DNA of 39,161 nucleotides from positions 1 through 39,161 of the forward strand of contig JAADEY010000014.1 in assembly GCA_013153145.1 (NCBI GenBank), given 5' to 3'. Shown here one piece after another: positions 1 through 7,353 of this stretch; position 1 is the first letter of the stretch; every line of letters begins with the position of its first letter. The notes under the pieces are model-generated. The model was not told the origin of the DNA, made no database searches, and saw only the letters and a list, made by a program, of their open reading frames with translations. This DNA is from Thermoproteota archaeon. Lineage in GTDB: Archaea; Thermoproteota; Thermoprotei_A; Sulfolobales; Pyrodictiaceae. Position numbers and translations under genes: made by a program.

Positions 1-1192
1 TCACACTAGGAGGCGAGGTTAATGAATAAGCCTGCTCCCTGCCGATGAGCACCGCCAAGACGAGGGACGAAGCCATTATAGCTATCGCTGCAGGCACAGA
101 GAGTAGGATCATATTTAGTACATGTGTCTTCACCGACTGATATACGAGGCCTGCAGTCAGACTACTAAGCATGACACCAAGACTACGAGCAGCTGATACA
201 TATCCAACACCTTCAGCCTGCCTATAGGTTAACGCGAGCTTCCTTGAGAGCGGTGTCAGGCAATTACCACCCATTATCAGTAGGAAGAGACCACAGCATG
301 ACACTATGAAGTCCGGAGACGAGAACGCCAGCAGCCCGAGCATGGCAAACATCCCCGTAAGAATGACGGCCAGCTTATCCGATACCCTATCCGCAAAGAG
401 GTTGAGCAGTATACTTGCAGGTATGGCGATCGCCGATGCAAGAGCAAAGAGCCTGGCCACAGCAGCTTTGCTCAAACCATAGGTCTCCTTCAGATATACA
501 TACGTTATATCACTCAGCACAAAGGCGGTGCAAAGCCCCATCATAAACACGAAGAATACCGTAGCAGCCAGCACCCCAAAGGCCAGCCTAGCAGCCCTAG
601 CATCCCTAGACGCACGGCGCATAACCACACGTGGAGCATCCATCAAAGCAACAAGGATACCACACACCGTGAAGCCGACAAGCGATATGGACAGTATCAT
701 GACTGGTGTAAGGAATGCTAGTGCAGCATAAACCGCGTTAGCTATCGAAAAAGCCACAACACCACTCGCAAAATACACTGCGTAGACAGTACCACGTATC
801 CTTCTGGGAACAGAAGCGCCCAGGACTATCTGGACTATGGTCCAGGCAAACCCAAGCAACAGTCCCTGCAGAAAACGCAGGAACAAGACGAATACGACGG
901 AGCCAGCCCAAGCATAGCATAGAGTGACAACACCAGAGAGAATCAGACAAATAGAAGCTGCAACAATACTACCCTTGTCACGGTAAACTCTGCCAGCAAC
1001 GATCGAGGCTGGCGTCCTAGCGGCGAAGAATACCGCCATCAACGCACCAATACTAATTGCAGACGCCTCAAGCACAAACCTAGTATAAAACGCCACAACC
1101 GGAATACTAAGCCTGAACGCAAACACACCCATAAAGGCAGCTGCTAACGCAAGCCACACATTCCTCATACTCCTCGCACCGCTAACACTCAT
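1..1192 (-). CDS. MFS transporter (3' end outside window)
   Basis: Minus-strand reading frame open from an ATG at 1192 to the window edge with no stop, so the C-terminus is missing. About 397 residues are visible, close to a full 12-helix major facilitator. The translation begins MSVSGARSMRNVWLALAAAF and alternates hydrophobic helices with short basic loops. An R-x-(Y/D)-x-D-K-G loop after helix 2 (AGRVYRDKGS) resembles the MFS loop 2-3 motif, and a second copy of the motif type (NLFADRVSDKLAV) lies in the second half, as expected from the internal duplication of MFS proteins. MFS carriers are secondary transporters driven by ion gradients; the substrate cannot be read from sequence, and drug or metabolite export is only a guess. 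A TATA-like element overlaps a 15-bp palindrome just upstream, so this gene probably has its own regulated promoter. Confidence 0.8.
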   Translation of the reverse strand, partial: MSVSGARSMRNVWLALAAAFMGVFAFRLSIPVVAFYTRFVLEASAISIGALMAVFFAARTPASIVAGRVYRDKGSIVAASICLILSGVVTLCYAWAGSVVFVLFLRFLQGLLLGFAWTIVQIVLGASVPRRIRGTVYAVYFASGVVAFSIANAVYAALAFLTPVMILSISLVGFTVCGILVALMDAPRVVMRRASRDARAARLAFGVLAATVFFVFMMGLCTAFVLSDITYVYLKETYGLSKAAVARLFALASAIAIPASILLNLFADRVSDKLAVILTGMFAMLGLLAFSSPDFIVSCCGLFLLIMGGNCLTPLSRKLALTYRQAEGVGYVSAARSLGVMLSSLTAGLVYQSVKTHVLNMILLSVPAAIAIMASSLVLAVLIGREQAYSLTSPPSV

Positions 1193-1210
1193 CAACAACA
1201 CCACCCTCCC

Positions 1211-1229
1211 TATCGGAACCCGATATACT
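1211..1229 (-). promoter_or_regulatory. Promoter with palindromic operator for the MFS gene
   Basis: A perfect palindrome TATCGG-AAC-CCGATA (1211-1225) overlaps a minus-strand TATA-like element GTATATCGG (about 1221-1229). With about 26 nt from TATA centre to start site, transcription would begin near 1199, a few bases ahead of the ATG at 1192. A site overlapping the TATA box would suit a repressor. This is inference from sequence only. Confidence 0.4.
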
Positions 1230-1401
1230 ATGCGTCAAACACAAAACGTGCAATAACCAGAAATATTGTTTTCCCTGCACCGCTTACGATAATGGAAGTA
1301 GAAATAAATCAGAATAAAAACACAACGCAACCCATAAAACCAGCAAGTATAAGAAAAGCCCAAGACACACGGAGGCCTCAAGGGGGACTCCTCCCCCGGG
1401 C

Positions 1402-1477
1402 GCCGCCGTAGCTCAGCGGGTAGAGCGCCGGGCTGTTAACCCGGTGGTCGGTGGTTCGAATCCACCCGGCGGCGCCA
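1402..1477 (+). tRNA. tRNA-Asn (GTT)
   Basis: Complete cloverleaf. The acceptor stem GCCGCCG (1402-1408) pairs with CGGCGGC (1467-1473), followed by discriminator G (1474) and encoded CCA (1475-1477). The D arm contains TAGCTCAGCGGGTAGAGC. The anticodon stem is CCGGG/CCCGG with loop CTGTTAA, giving anticodon GTT at 1435-1437. The T arm is GGTGG-TTCGAAT-CCACC. There is no intron at the usual site after position 37. Confidence 0.97.
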
Positions 1478-1617
1478 CACCTCCTATTCTATCCAAGACG
1501 CTCCTCTAACACCAGGCTAATCCTCAGGATCAAGAAGAAGAGAGTTAGCGTTTCAGAGAGAAAACATCCCTTCTTTCTGCCGTGTACTGTGGCAGGGTAA
1601 AAGGGGAGGTTCGCGCA

Positions 1618-1684
1618 GTGCAGTGATGATGTCGGTGCCTCGCTGACGGCCTCCGTATGATGTTAGACCAAGCAGCTGAGCCGC
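1618..1684 (+). ncRNA. Candidate C/D box guide sRNA
   Basis: In the gap between tRNA-Asn and the DUF505 gene the plus strand carries, in order: a C box GTGATGA (1623-1629), a 13-nt gap, a D' box CTGA (1643-1646), an 11-nt spacer, a C' box TGATGT (1658-1663, one mismatch to TGATGA), a 12-nt gap, and a D box CTGA (1676-1679). Box order and guide lengths fit archaeal C/D sRNAs, which direct 2'-O-methylation of rRNA or tRNA through L7Ae, Nop5 and fibrillarin. The D'/C' spacer is longer than common and the terminal stem is weak. No target was confirmed. Confidence 0.4.
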
Positions 1685-1694
1685 CTCGTGCCTC

Positions 1695-3401
1695 TCAGAG
1701 CTCCTCTGCGGTCTTGCTCCTCTGTAGTAGGTCTACTGCTTCGAGTAGTGCCTTTCCTGCTGCTGTTAGTGAGGCTCCGCGGCCTATGTATTTGCATGCT
1801 CTCGCGAGTATTAGTGCGTCCTTTAGTGCTCCGAGGCTTAGCCTCGTCTTTTTGACTAGTTTTGCTACGTCGTCTGTCTTCTCCTCGCTGAGCGCGCGGA
1901 GGAGTCTTATTATGTGCGGGTGTACCGGCGTCGCTACGCCGGTTGGCACGCCCATTACTGCCTCCTTTACTAGGCGTCCTGGCTCGGTTAGTTCTATTCT
2001 GCCGTCTGGCCTGGTGGCGACTAGGCCTTTGGTTTCTAGCTTGTCTAGTGCTAGCTGGGCGTCTGCCTCACTGCCCTTGAAGCTGTTTACGATATAGCTC
2101 CTTGGTATGGTCCGGTTCTCTGGGAGCCTCTTGAGTATGAGTGCTTCGAGGCTTGTGACGAGTATGCTTCGCTCGGCGGTCCTTGATGCCTTTGCTAGGA
2201 GGATGCCGCGGCGGGTGGGGCCTCGTGGGCCTAGTAGTCCTTCCTCGCGGCTCTTCGGTATCCAGTCCTCCGCGGGGCTTCTCATGGAGTCTGCCTCTAT
2301 GAGGGTTCTTGAGCCTAGTGCTGTTGTTTCTGATAGGCCGAAGGTGTCCAGGACTTGTTCGCCTAGCTTGGTGAATCTTACTACTTGCTTACCCTCCTCG
2401 TCTATCTCCTCCCTTACGAGCCCCAGGGCTTCTAGTTGGTAGAGGAGTAGTCCTACCGTGTAGTAGCGTGAGTTCTGTGGCTTGAACTTCTCTGATAGGA
2501 GTTTCCTCGTCGGCTTGATCTCCGGGTTTGTCTTTGACTTCTCCCAGTAGTCTCTCACCGTCTTCATTAATGCCAGCTCGTCCCTGCTCAGCGCCGTTGG
2601 TGTTGTCTCGAAGGGTTTGTTGAGTATCCTCCACGCCTCTAGTACCAGTCTGCCGGGTCTTGTAAGGTTGCGGGCGGGGGTGAGGTAGCCGATTGCCTTG
2701 AGGGCCTCCTCTGTCTCTGGCTCTACCTCCTCTCCCTTCTCGGCTGCCTCCAAGCCCCTGTAGATCTTCTCGTTGACGAGCGCGGTGTACGGCGCGTCTA
2801 GGTTGACTCGCTGGAATGCCTTCCTCAGCATGCGTGCCGGCCTTGTTAGTGCTATGTATGCTGCCCTTGGTATGCTCTTGACTATGAGCCCCATGGCCTC
2901 CATAACGTCGAGCCACTTGGTCGAGTAGTACTGCTTCTCGGCCGGGCCCTCCGGCACCTCTAGGAGTGCTGCCGCAACCGCCTTCGTGACTACTAGCCTC
3001 TTAGGGGATTTCTCGAATACTTCAACGACGGCGTAGCCTGCGGGGGATAGCTCGCCTTCTATGAGGAAGCCCCTCTCGGCCAGTATGCTGGCCCACTGGC
3101 TCGGCAGCCTCCCGCCAGCCCTGACGCTGTAGTAGAGCATCCAGTACACCCTGCTATCTATCCATGGCCTGGCGTCTGGCTTGCCGAGGCTCCTCCAGAC
3201 CTCTACCAGTCTCCTGCCAGCGTCTGAGACCAGGAAGACGTCGCCGCTCCTATACTCTAGCAGCCCCTCACAATACATGTCTAGTAGTAGTCTTAGTGCC
3301 TCTGCCTCTCCCCCTACAAGCTCCCTGAACTCCTTGTAGCTGAACCATCCCTCGTCGACCTTCCTGTCTAGTACCTCGAGCATCTCGGGGCTCACGTACA
3401 T
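1695..3401 (-). CDS. DUF505-like protein with repeated winged-helix units
   Basis: 568 residues without signal peptide or membrane helix. The sequence is built from repeated units of about 80-100 residues. Each ends in a wing-like segment of the form (F/L)(S/T)xxGRxLxEaWRxL, for example LVSDAGRRLVEVWRSL near residues 57-72, LTRPGRLVLEAWRIL near 245, FTKLGEQVLDTF near 345, LTEPGRLVKEAV near 470 and LTAAGKALLEAV near 550. This is typical of the DUF505 proteins of Crenarchaeota, which are tandem winged-helix proteins of unknown function. I infer nucleic-acid or chromatin binding, possibly gene regulation, but no partner is visible. The ATG at 3401 follows a minus-strand TATA element (3441-3446), and a hairpin-like repeat covers the expected start site, so self-regulation is possible. 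Family assignment is from memory of the repeat pattern. Confidence 0.7.
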   Translation of the reverse strand: MYVSPEMLEVLDRKVDEGWFSYKEFRELVGGEAEALRLLLDMYCEGLLEYRSGDVFLVSDAGRRLVEVWRSLGKPDARPWIDSRVYWMLYYSVRAGGRLPSQWASILAERGFLIEGELSPAGYAVVEVFEKSPKRLVVTKAVAAALLEVPEGPAEKQYYSTKWLDVMEAMGLIVKSIPRAAYIALTRPARMLRKAFQRVNLDAPYTALVNEKIYRGLEAAEKGEEVEPETEEALKAIGYLTPARNLTRPGRLVLEAWRILNKPFETTPTALSRDELALMKTVRDYWEKSKTNPEIKPTRKLLSEKFKPQNSRYYTVGLLLYQLEALGLVREEIDEEGKQVVRFTKLGEQVLDTFGLSETTALGSRTLIEADSMRSPAEDWIPKSREEGLLGPRGPTRRGILLAKASRTAERSILVTSLEALILKRLPENRTIPRSYIVNSFKGSEADAQLALDKLETKGLVATRPDGRIELTEPGRLVKEAVMGVPTGVATPVHPHIIRLLRALSEEKTDDVAKLVKKTRLSLGALKDALILARACKYIGRGASLTAAGKALLEAVDLLQRSKTAEEL

Positions 3402-3410
3402 GGTTTTGGT

Positions 3411-3447
3411 GCCCTCTCGGGAGGGGCTTGTATTGGAGAGATATAAC
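3411..3447 (-). promoter_or_regulatory. Promoter and inverted repeat for the DUF505 gene
   Basis: Minus-strand TATA-like TTATAT (3441-3446) predicts a start near 3417. The inverted repeat CCCTC-TCGG-GAGGG (3412-3425) spans that point, ahead of the ATG at 3401. It could be an operator or a short leader hairpin. Confidence 0.35.
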
Positions 3448-3627
3448 CATTATCCAAACACGCATAGATAACACCAAGTAAGGGGAGACCACGATACACC
3501 GTCACGGGGATGACGAGTGCACGTCAGCCCGACAAGGAGATGAGGAACACGGCCGTGAGCCGACCCTCCCCTGGGAAGGATTTATGCCCCAGGCCCGGGA
3601 AGCAACGGGATAACTCACACTGGGCAC

Positions 3628-4272
3628 GTGTTGGCGCGGCGGAGGATAGCAGTAGTCCTCGAGGGAGGGCCCGGGGCCGGGAAGACCAGCACCGCCAGGA
3701 TGCTCGCCGAGATACTCCGTAGGCAGGGGTTGAGGCCATGCATAGTCGATGACGCGGCCAGGACACTATCAAGCATATTTACACGCCTGTTCGGCGAGTG
3801 GCACAACGCGCCACGAATGCTGATTGAGTACGTGTTCCTCGGGTACCAGTTATGCAGGCTCAGGGCCTGCAGTGACGCAGATGTCGTGATACTCGACTAT
3901 AGTATCGAGGCGCCACTGGCATACATGGAGGCCGACGGCATAGACTACCCCGGGGAGCTCGATGACATAGGCTTTGAGGTGCTGCGGGGCTTTGACGAGG
4001 TATACTTCTTCGTCCTCGAGCAGCCCTGCAGCTACGGTCTGGATGAGGCGAGATGGGAGCCTCCCAGGAGGGCTGCGAGGTACGCGAGGGCGTTGTTTAG
4101 GAGGGCTGCCGTGCTTGCCCGGAGGCTAGATGCACCCCTCTACGTCCTGCCTGAGAGGAGTGATGCCGGTGAGAGGGCTAGGCTCATAGCTGAAATACTT
4201 GCTGCACATAGCCGCTCCCCGAGGGGAGGAGCCGGGGGCGTTGGGGTGGAGGGAGGCACTAAGAGAGGTTAG
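3628..4272 (+). CDS. P-loop ATP-binding protein, AAA_28/NadR-like kinase fold
   Basis: 214 residues. The N-terminus VVLEGGPGAGKTSTARMLAE has a clear Walker A motif (GGPGAGKT, residues 13-20). Further on, ADVVILDYSIEAPLAYMEADG has a Walker-B-like hydrophobic strand ending in D and a nucleoside-kinase-like arrangement, and FDEVYFFVLEQP is a core strand. The size and order resemble the AAA_28/NadR-type nucleotide kinases, which phosphorylate small molecules, but no substrate-specific residues are recognisable to me. The start is GTG 3628, with TTG 3631 equally possible. The last residues overlap the start of the next gene, so the two are probably co-transcribed with the lipid kinase-like gene. 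The C-terminal 15 residues are Gly-rich and lie over that gene's ribosome site. Confidence 0.6.
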   Translation: MLARRRIAVVLEGGPGAGKTSTARMLAEILRRQGLRPCIVDDAARTLSSIFTRLFGEWHNAPRMLIEYVFLGYQLCRLRACSDADVVILDYSIEAPLAYMEADGIDYPGELDDIGFEVLRGFDEVYFFVLEQPCSYGLDEARWEPPRRAARYARALFRRAAVLARRLDAPLYVLPERSDAGERARLIAEILAAHSRSPRGGAGGVGVEGGTKRG

Positions 4273-4849
4273 GCGGAAGTCCATACACATGATACCAGGC
4301 TTCTTCGCGATACCATTCATCTACTGGCTTGGCAGGGGCGTCGCGGCTGCTGTCTCAGCCCTCTTCTTCACGCTCTACGCGTTGAATGAGCTAAGCCTCC
4401 GCGGAGTCATAAGGGTCAGGGTTCCGATAGCATACCATACCTACATGTTCATGGCTAGGAGATGGGAGCTGGAGAACAAGACGTTCATAGGGACGGTCTA
4501 CTTCTGGGGCGTAGCAACACTAGCAATAATCCTCCTACCACCCACCGCCTCAGCCGCCGCGATAATGGTCTCAAGCTTCGGCGACGCAGCCGCAGCGATA
4601 ATAGGCAAGCTGGTAGGAGGCCCCCTCAACCCCATCAACCCACGCAAGACCCTTGCAGGCTCCGCCGCAATGCTCCTAGTATCTACGCTCTCATGCATGG
4701 TAGCAGGCTATGATGCAGCCGCCAGCCTAGTGATAGCGCTTGCCGCGACGCTGGTTGAGGCGGCCACGCGCCGAAGCCTGGACGACGAGTACAGCGTGCC
4801 CATAGCCGCAGCCATAACCGCGGCAGCTGCATCCGCACTCAGACTATGA
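4241..4849 (+). CDS. SEC59/dolichol-kinase-like CTP-dependent polyprenol kinase family
   Basis: About 200 residues with five to seven hydrophobic helices. The key segments are the N-terminal EVRRKSIHMIPGFFAIP, with the RK-x-x-H-x-x-P pattern of COG0170, and the C-terminal SFGDAAAAIIGKLVGG...NPRKTLAGSAAM. The latter matches the S-x-GD-x-x-A-x-x-x-G...K-T-xx-G-S signature of dolichol, phytol and geranylgeraniol kinases and of related cytidylyltransferases. It is probably a membrane enzyme phosphorylating an isoprenoid alcohol (for example geranylgeraniol or dolichol) for lipid or glycan-carrier synthesis; the exact substrate is unknown. I chose the TTG at 4241, about 10 nt after GGAGGA (4225-4230). 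The frame also opens at a TTG at 4199 inside the preceding gene, but without a ribosome site. Confidence 0.75.
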   Translation: MGWREALREVRRKSIHMIPGFFAIPFIYWLGRGVAAAVSALFFTLYALNELSLRGVIRVRVPIAYHTYMFMARRWELENKTFIGTVYFWGVATLAIILLPPTASAAAIMVSSFGDAAAAIIGKLVGGPLNPINPRKTLAGSAAMLLVSTLSCMVAGYDAAASLVIALAATLVEAATRRSLDDEYSVPIAAAITAAAASALRL

Positions 4850-4887
4850 CCATGGGAGAGGATACCGCACCCCCTCAGCCCGCAAGC

Positions 4888-4896
4888 CTATATACC
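4888..4896 (+). promoter_or_regulatory. TATA-like promoter for the AEC permease gene
   Basis: CTATATACC lies in the 129-nt gap before the permease. It predicts a start near 4918 and a leader of about 65 nt ending in the ribosome site GGAGGGG (4973-4979). Confidence 0.4.
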
Positions 4897-4984
4897 GGTT
4901 CATTGGCAGGAGGAGACCCACCGTACACCCGTCCAGCAGGCATACCTAGCCGCCTCAGTTGGGCTGAGGGAGGGAGGGGTGTCG

Positions 4985-5854
4985 ATGGATGCCTCGAGGC
5001 TGCTTGCAGCCCTCCTAGTCGGGCTCGCCGGATACGCTGCCGCTAGGAGGTTTGGGGGCGGCTGGGTAGGCCGGTTCACGAGGATACTGTTCTACTATGT
5101 AATCCCACCAACAATATTCATGGCCGTCGCCTCCGCACCGGCGGCAAACATCCTCCTCATACTAGTCGCCGTATCATGCATCCATATGGCGCTGCTCCTA
5201 ACCCCGCTACTAGCACTGAGCAGCCGCGAGCCCTCCAGGACGACCATGGCGCTGCTGTCGGGGCTTCCAAACGTGGTCTTCCTCGCCTTCCCACTCTCCA
5301 TAGCGTTATACGGGACGGTTACCCCAGTCCTACCATACGCCATAGCCCTCAACATGCTCCTCCCAGTACTCCTAGCGGTTCTAGGCTCATGGTATGGAGG
5401 CGATGCCGACGCCCCCAGCGCGTATCCTCATATAGCGGCATTCACAGCAGCACTCATAGTCAAGCTCTTTGCCCCGGGCCTGGCCTCGACAATAGCCTCC
5501 ATAGAGCCCCTGCACGCCCTGCTCTCAGCCGCAAACCTCTCGGCCTTCGCCGCTATAGGCGGGGAGCTGGCAGGCTGTAGCCACATACTAGAACCCGGAG
5601 TCGAGAGGGTCGCGTTTCTTAGGCTGGTGGCCTCGCCGCTCCTAATGCTTGCACTCCTCACACCCCTCTCCATGCTCGTCAAACTACCACACGTAATGAT
5701 TGCAGGCATGCTCATCCAGAGCGTGATGCCGCCGGCAGTCGCCAACGTTATTCTTGCACGTGTCTACGGGCTTGACTCTAGGCTTGCAGCCTCCTCAATA
5801 GCGGTGCTGACCCCGGCATCACTGGTGCTGGCCGTAGCAGTGGCCATGGCCTAG
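4985..5854 (+). CDS. Auxin efflux carrier (AEC)-family permease
   Basis: 289 residues and almost wholly hydrophobic, with about nine or ten helices. Helix content and motifs fit the AEC/membrane transport family: RFTRILFYYVIPPTIFMAVAS resembles the family N-half motif (N..ly.v.lPa..F), the TMALLSGLPNVVFLAFPL segment resembles the conserved 'N.gf.g.Pl' of the first repeat, and the second repeat carries ...HVMIAGMLIQSVMPPAVANVILARVYGLD. Bacterial relatives carry malate, malonate or other organic acids; the substrate here is unknown. The ATG at 4985 follows GGAGGGG by 5 nt; an in-frame GTG at 4979 is less likely. The gene ends convergent to the hydrogenase operon. Confidence 0.72.
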   Translation: MDASRLLAALLVGLAGYAAARRFGGGWVGRFTRILFYYVIPPTIFMAVASAPAANILLILVAVSCIHMALLLTPLLALSSREPSRTTMALLSGLPNVVFLAFPLSIALYGTVTPVLPYAIALNMLLPVLLAVLGSWYGGDADAPSAYPHIAAFTAALIVKLFAPGLASTIASIEPLHALLSAANLSAFAAIGGELAGCSHILEPGVERVAFLRLVASPLLMLALLTPLSMLVKLPHVMIAGMLIQSVMPPAVANVILARVYGLDSRLAASSIAVLTPASLVLAVAVAMA

Positions 5855-5890
5855 GGGAGCTGGGAGAGGAATAGGGGAGAACCTGTGTCT

Positions 5891-5917
5891 TTTCTTTCAG
5901 GGGGTTCCCTGGAAAAA
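5891..5917. terminator. Candidate terminator between convergent genes
   Basis: Hairpin CAGGG-GGTT-CCCTG (5898-5911), flanked by T-rich TTTTCTTT on the plus strand on one side and by GAAAAAG (T-run CTTTTTC on the minus strand) on the other. It sits between the permease stop and the isp2 stop. The minus-strand T-run would serve the hydrogenase operon. Confidence 0.4.
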
Positions 5918-5933
5918 GAGGGGGAGGGAGGGG

Positions 5934-7340
5934 TTAGGCTATCTTGTCGACTATGTACTCGGCTAGGTGGATTACCTTGACCTTGGGGCCGTAGAGCTTG
6001 GCTCCGAGCTGTATGGTGTGTATGCAGACCGGGCAGGCTGTTACTACTATCTCTGCGCCCGACTTCTCTATGTCCTCCATCTTCCTCTTTATCGCTGCCT
6101 TGTACGCCTTCTCGGTCTCCTCTAGGAACCTCCGCTCCTTCTCACCGCTCACGAACATGCTTGCCGGTGCTCCTATGAACTTCGCCATCATTTCTATCTC
6201 GTCCTTTGTTAGGCATCCCATTCCACTGCCTCCGCCGCAGCAGTAGGCCTCAAGCCCGTGGTGAGGCAGCCTCCTGAACCCCCTACTGACCCTGCTGAGC
6301 ACGTATGCAGGCTCTACTGTTAGCCCGGCCCTCCTAGTCATCTGGCATGGCGGGTGCCAGGTGACCTTGTCATCCACTTGCTTGAATCTCAGCTTGCCTT
6401 TCTCCATTGCCTCCACTAGTACCTCGACTAGGTGCTTGACCTTGAACTTGGGCTTCTTGTTTAGTAGTGGCGGCATCTTGAACCTTAGCCACGGGTATGG
6501 GAAGCCGCCGTCGATCATCACGACCTCCTTTACGCCTAGGTTGGTCACGTACTCGTATATCTCGGAGAGCACCTTCTTTGCACGGTCATACCTGCCTAGC
6601 ACCGCTGCTACTGGGGGCCTCACGCCGAGTGGGCTGGAGGGCATCGTCCAGTCGAGGCCCAGCTTGTCTAGTATCTTTGCGCCTGCCACGACGGCGTTGG
6701 GGGTGTATAGGGCGTCTATCAGTGATGGCAAGTAGAGTACTTCTGCACCCTTCTTGTCTAGCTCGACCTTCCTGCCTAGCTCCCTCTCTATCGCGTCTAG
6801 CGTCTGCTGCCATAGTGCGCCGAACGCTGGTATCATCTTGTAGAAGCCCTCTGTCTCTATCATCTCGAACGCCGCCATCATCGTCGGGACTCTCTTAGTG
6901 AACGTCATGAATCCACGCATTAGGTTTATCAACACGCCGCTATCGACACCGAAGGGGCAGGCTGTATAGCAGGCGCCGCAGCCGCTACACCTCCAGACCA
7001 TCTCAACTATCCTATCCAGATCCTTGTCGCTCTTAGGCAGCCTCGCCTCTACCAGCGGCCCAAGTATCATACCCGCTATCGTGAACTTCTTACGGTATAC
7101 CCTCCTTGCCTCCTCAGCCTTGTTCACCGGGGAGTACTTCTCGTCGACGAAGTAGTAGGGGCATGACGGGGCGCAGGCGCCGCAGCCGACGCAGTTCTCT
7201 AGGTAGTGCAGCCTCACCACGTCTATGTTTGATATGAAGTAGTCTACTGCTGCCTCCACCTCCTCCTTGCTATAGCCCTCCCAGCGCACCAGCTGCTTCA
7301 TCACCTGGGCCATTTTCTGCATGAACTCGGGCGCGGCCAT
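5934..7340 (-). CDS. isp2: Isp2-like iron-sulfur subunit (HdrD/DsrK family) of the HynSL hydrogenase
   Basis: 468 residues, soluble. Two [4Fe-4S] motifs are near the N-terminus: C50-x2-C53-x2-C56-x3-C60-P and C118-x2-C121-x2-C124-x3-C128-P. The C-terminal half has one complete CCG-type cysteine domain: C332, CC367-368 in YCCGGGSGMGC, and C436-P-V-C439. The region where a first CCG domain would be expected (about residues 200-290) has the fold-like sequence but no cysteines, as in DsrK-type proteins. In hydrogenases of the HynSL-Isp type this subunit sits on the cytoplasmic face and takes electrons from the heme b subunit Isp1, possibly passing them to a thiol/disulfide or sulfur pathway. It starts at ATG 7340, 13 nt downstream of the isp1 stop, behind GGGGTGA. 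It is the last gene of the operon hynS-hynL-isp1-isp2. Confidence 0.85.
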   Translation of the reverse strand: MAAPEFMQKMAQVMKQLVRWEGYSKEEVEAAVDYFISNIDVVRLHYLENCVGCGACAPSCPYYFVDEKYSPVNKAEEARRVYRKKFTIAGMILGPLVEARLPKSDKDLDRIVEMVWRCSGCGACYTACPFGVDSGVLINLMRGFMTFTKRVPTMMAAFEMIETEGFYKMIPAFGALWQQTLDAIERELGRKVELDKKGAEVLYLPSLIDALYTPNAVVAGAKILDKLGLDWTMPSSPLGVRPPVAAVLGRYDRAKKVLSEIYEYVTNLGVKEVVMIDGGFPYPWLRFKMPPLLNKKPKFKVKHLVEVLVEAMEKGKLRFKQVDDKVTWHPPCQMTRRAGLTVEPAYVLSRVSRGFRRLPHHGLEAYCCGGGSGMGCLTKDEIEMMAKFIGAPASMFVSGEKERRFLEETEKAYKAAIKRKMEDIEKSGAEIVVTACPVCIHTIQLGAKLYGPKVKVIHLAEYIVDKIA

Positions 7341-7353
7341 GGATGTTCACCCC

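Noticed and set aside
2389-2916. Long open frame opposite in phase to the DUF505 gene
   Set aside because: Highly charged, low-complexity translation that lies wholly within the DUF505 gene in another frame; the DUF505 frame has clear repeats and a promoter.
3510-3722. Short plus-strand open frame ahead of the P-loop gene
   Set aside because: Overlaps the P-loop gene's start in another frame, with an Arg/Ser/Pro composition typical of a shadow frame and no ribosome site.
4846-5046. Short open frame between the lipid kinase-like gene and the AEC permease
   Set aside because: Ends inside the permease in another frame, and the translation resembles no protein. The region is better read as promoter and leader.
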